DNA of 64,000 nucleotides, taken from contig JBJOOR010000001.1 in assembly GCA_046051225.1 (NCBI GenBank), forward strand, positions 310,001 through 374,000, written 5' to 3'. Each line of letters begins with the position of its first letter. Position 1 is the stretch's first letter. The position numbers and the translations under genes were made by a program. The notes below the pieces were generated by a model. The model was not told the origin of the DNA, ran no database searches, and worked only from the letters and a program-made list of their open reading frames with translations. Positions 61,287 to 64,000 of this stretch are shown one piece after another. This DNA is from CAIODY01 sp046051225 (GTDB lineage: Bacteria > Bacteroidota > Bacteroidia > Chitinophagales > CAIODY01).

Positions 61287-63395
61287 TTGGCAAACAAACT
61301 TAAGATAGCTTTAGTGGGCAACCCAAATTGTGGCAAAACATCATTGTTTAATGCCCTTACAGGCTTGCGCCAAAAAGTGGCTAATTACCCAGGTGTAACG
61401 GTTGATAAAAAAACAGGCTACTGTCATTTAAACGAAAACACAATTGCCGAAATAGTTGATTTACCCGGCACATACAGTTTGTATCCTAGGTCGATGGATG
61501 AATATGTGGCATTTGATGTGTTGCTAAATCCCGAAAACGAATCGTATCCCGATTTAATTATTGTATTGGCTGATGCATCAAATTTGAAACGAAATTTATT
61601 ATTCTGCTCACAAATTATTGATTTAAAAATACCAGTAATCGTAGCCTTAAACATGCTGGATGTGGCTAAAGAACAAGGCTTATTTATTCAGACAAAAAAA
61701 CTAAGTGAGCAATTAGGTGTAAAAATTGTTCCCATCAATGCTCGTAAAAGCGAAGGTGTGGTAGAGTTGAAAAAACAAATTGTTCAGCAACATCAAGTTA
61801 GCAAAAATTATTTTATCGATTGTAGGTCGCTTCAACCCATTGTAATTGATGAAATAAAAAAGAACACCCAAATTAAAAGCGATTATGCCGCATTGCTTAC
61901 AGCCCATCATTATATAAATATTTTTTGTTTAGATGCAAAGGCAAAAGAGCAAACAAAAAAAATGTTGTTGGCTAATCAATTTAATTCTTCAAAACTACAA
62001 GGCGAAGAAACATTGATGCGATATGAAAAAATAAACAACATTATACATGATTGTGTAAAAACAGCCAATGCCAACGAAGAGTGGCACGAAAGCCCATTAG
62101 ATAAAGTGCTTACGCATCCATTATGGGGCTATCTTATTTTTTTGTTGTTGATGTATGTGATGTTTCAATTTATTTTTACGGTGGCTCAAATACCGATGGA
62201 TTTTATTGATAGCGGTGTACGAATGTTGAACCAATTTTTAAAAAATAATTTACCCGATAATACTTTAACCAGTTTATTAACGGATGGAATTTTAGCAGGA
62301 TTAGGCGGCATAGTTATTTTCATTCCACAAATCATGTTGCTATTTGCCATGATTACATTGTTAGAGGATAGTGGCTATATGTCTCGTGTAAGTTTTATGA
62401 TGGATAAGCTCATGCAAAAAGTGGGCATGAATGGCAGAAGCGTAGTGCCGCTAATGAGTGGTATGGCTTGCGCCGTACCAGCCATTATGAGTGCCCGAAC
62501 AATTGAAAACAAAAGAGATAGATTAATTACCATTTTAGTTACGCCATTAATGAGCTGCTCGGCTCGATTGCCTGTGTATATTTTGTTGGTAGGAATGGCA
62601 GTACCACAAAAATCATTTTATGGCATCATTGGCTTGCAAGCCTTGGTAATGCTGGGTTTATACATGTTAGGTTTTATTACAGCATTGATAGTTGCAGTGG
62701 TGCTTACGGCTGTAATGCGTAAAAAAGAACGCAGTTATTTTATTATGGAATTGCCCATTTATCGTATGCCCCGTTGGAATAATGTATTGATTACGATGTG
62801 GGAAAAAGCAAAAATATTTACATTAAATGCTGGCAAAATAATTTTGGCAATTGCCATTGTATTGTGGTTTTTAGCATCATTCGGTCCTTCGGAAAAAATG
62901 GCAAATTTGAAAACAGAAAAAGAAAATGAATTAACACTTCATCCCGAAAATAAAATTGCTATTGACAATAATTATCAAGCCCAAAAATTAGAAAGTAGTT
63001 ATGCTGGGCATCTTGGTAAATTTATCGAACCAGCCATTAAGCCATTAGGTTATGATTGGAAAATTGGAATTGCACTAATCACTTCATTTGCAGCTCGTGA
63101 AGTATTTGTAGGTACCATGAGCACATTATACAGTGTGGGCAATGATGATAGCAACAACAAAACTTTGCAACAAAAAATGATGAGTGAAAAACACTCCGAT
63201 TCAGGTTTGCCTGTGTTTTCGTTGGCGGCTGTATTTTCATTATTAATTTTTTATGCTTTTGCTATGCAATGTATGAGCACTGTAGCCGTTGTATATCGTG
63301 AAAGTGGAAGTTGGAAATGGACAGCTATTCAAATTGTATATATGACGGCGCTGGCGTATGCTTCAAGCTGGGCTGTATATCATTTGTTGAGTTAA
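61287..63395 (+). CDS. feoB: Ferrous iron transporter FeoB
   Basis: A 702-residue Fe2+ importer. The N-terminal G domain has G1 GNPNCGKTSLFNAL, G3 DLPGTYSL, G4 LNMLD and the G5 region INARKSEG. A helical spacer is followed by the membrane core with two Gate-type repeats; MACAVPAIMSARTIENKRDR and LMSCSARLPVYILL carry the conserved Cys residues of the Fe path. The start is a TTG at 61287, which puts the G1 motif at residue 11; no closer ATG exists. No feoA gene adjoins either side in this window. Confidence 0.94.
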   Translation: MANKLKIALVGNPNCGKTSLFNALTGLRQKVANYPGVTVDKKTGYCHLNENTIAEIVDLPGTYSLYPRSMDEYVAFDVLLNPENESYPDLIIVLADASNLKRNLLFCSQIIDLKIPVIVALNMLDVAKEQGLFIQTKKLSEQLGVKIVPINARKSEGVVELKKQIVQQHQVSKNYFIDCRSLQPIVIDEIKKNTQIKSDYAALLTAHHYINIFCLDAKAKEQTKKMLLANQFNSSKLQGEETLMRYEKINNIIHDCVKTANANEEWHESPLDKVLTHPLWGYLIFLLLMYVMFQFIFTVAQIPMDFIDSGVRMLNQFLKNNLPDNTLTSLLTDGILAGLGGIVIFIPQIMLLFAMITLLEDSGYMSRVSFMMDKLMQKVGMNGRSVVPLMSGMACAVPAIMSARTIENKRDRLITILVTPLMSCSARLPVYILLVGMAVPQKSFYGIIGLQALVMLGLYMLGFITALIVAVVLTAVMRKKERSYFIMELPIYRMPRWNNVLITMWEKAKIFTLNAGKIILAIAIVLWFLASFGPSEKMANLKTEKENELTLHPENKIAIDNNYQAQKLESSYAGHLGKFIEPAIKPLGYDWKIGIALITSFAAREVFVGTMSTLYSVGNDDSNNKTLQQKMMSEKHSDSGLPVFSLAAVFSLLIFYAFAMQCMSTVAVVYRESGSWKWTAIQIVYMTALAYASSWAVYHLLS

Positions 63396-63411
63396 TTTTT
63401 AATTTTATTAC

Positions 63412-64000
63412 ATGAAAAAATATTTCTTCTTTTGCTTTATCATCCTTATTGTATCAGCCTTTAAAGGCGATGGATTAAACTATAAACACATTACAACCAT
63501 AGATACCAAATCGTCGCATTTTACTACTGATAATCTTCAAAACTTTTATTTAATTGAAGGAAATAATATTGTGCAATACAATAATTTGGGCATCAAACAA
63601 AAAGAATTTAGCGAAGTAAAATATGGCAGACCAGGCTTGGTTGAAGCCAGCAATCCGTTGCAAATTTTTGTATTATATCCCAATCAAGCAAAGGCTTTAA
63701 TTTTAGACAGGCAGCTTACTTTGCTTTATGCCATTGATTTTAGAGCATTGGGCTATCAACAAATAAAAGTAGCTTGCCTTACACACGATAATAAAATATG
63801 GGTGTTTGATGCAAAAGACAACAAACTAAAATTGTACGATTTTAATGGCAATTTAGTAAGAGCAACTGAAGATATAATGCAACTTACGGGCAAATCTGTT
63901 CAGCCTAATTTTATGCTTTGCACGGCTACCGATATTTATATTGGCGATCAAATTCAAGGCATATTAATGTTCGATTCGTATGGCGATTATCACAAACAAT
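63412..64000 (+). CDS. Hypothetical secreted protein, beta-propeller-like, partial
   Basis: From an ATG at 63412 the frame reads a signal peptide (MKKYFFFCFIILIVSAFKG) and about 177 further residues to the window end. Repeating strands such as QNFYLIEGNNIVQYNNLGIK, LTLLYAIDFRALGY, IWVFDAKDNKLKLYDFNG and GDQIQGILMFDSYGDY look like propeller blades. A similar conserved hypothetical exists in Chitinophagaceae. It starts 16 bp after feoB and may be co-transcribed. The C-terminus is outside the window. Confidence 0.7.
   Translation, partial: MKKYFFFCFIILIVSAFKGDGLNYKHITTIDTKSSHFTTDNLQNFYLIEGNNIVQYNNLGIKQKEFSEVKYGRPGLVEASNPLQIFVLYPNQAKALILDRQLTLLYAIDFRALGYQQIKVACLTHDNKIWVFDAKDNKLKLYDFNGNLVRATEDIMQLTGKSVQPNFMLCTATDIYIGDQIQGILMFDSYGDYHKQ

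Overview
The window is a chromosomal segment of an AT-rich Bacteroidota bacterium, most like the Chitinophagaceae/Sphingobacteriales. The grounds are: many promoters of the Bacteroidota type (-7 TAnnTTTG, often with an upstream TTTG or TTGG), almost no Shine-Dalgarno sequences, a Bat/MoxR 'aerotolerance' operon, a hemD-DUF4271-rpiB cluster, SusC-free lipoproteins with short lipoboxes, and family-typical protein sequences throughout. There is no rRNA, CRISPR array or prophage. One tRNA (Asn) is present.

Layout. 1-8.8 kb: arfB, mrdA (PBP2), hemL, an acyltransferase-like gene, a YciO/Sua5 gene, a double-thioredoxin protein, lipA and rlmB. 8.9-14.1 kb: a polyprenyl glycosylphosphotransferase, a lipoprotein, a Gfo/Idh/MocA oxidoreductase and murA, with a GxxExxY gene wedged between the last two. 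14.2-18.4 kb: a surface-glycan-like block (SPASM radical SAM protein, outer-membrane-type protein, GT2, GT9), interrupted by a broken toxin-antitoxin remnant. 18.4-25 kb: a Na+/solute symporter, a DUF433/DUF5615 toxin-antitoxin pair, pyk, and a three-gene MacAB-like export system. 25-31 kb: prfA, an IS200-like transposase with a hairpin array, dxs, a coiled-coil protein, an EEP-family phosphoesterase and a stand-alone rpsJ. 31-38.8 kb: an RNA m5C methyltransferase, dsbD-like, a lipoprotein, and a single-chain type IIG-like restriction-modification gene followed by a 21-bp minisatellite. 38.8-48.1 kb: pyrD and the moxR-DUF58-bat operon. 48.3-55 kb: an ABC ATPase with a membrane partner, a Kir-type K+ channel, msrB, holA and tRNA-Asn. 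55.1-64 kb: cinA, an E2 acyltransferase, a frameshifted mscS, hemD-DUF4271-rpiB, feoB, and the start of a secreted protein.

Most unusual content. (1) Two small gene-carrying cassettes, 450-470 bp long with imperfect terminal inverted repeats and no transposase, exactly fill gaps between co-directional genes. One carries a PD-(D/E)XK-like GxxExxY gene and the other a four-helix-bundle gene now broken by a stop codon. A gene-less copy of the first cassette's end sits in the bat operon, and every other spacer of that operon also holds short repeats or inverted repeats. (2) A 141-bp duplication of the radical SAM gene tail differs from the original only at synonymous sites and cuts a PIN toxin off after 15 codons. 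(3) The restriction-modification gene is a composition mosaic: an AT-rich central segment begins at the NPPY motif, between GC-richer ends. (4) MurA has Asp in place of the fosfomycin-target Cys. All statements come from reading the sequence; no database search was run.
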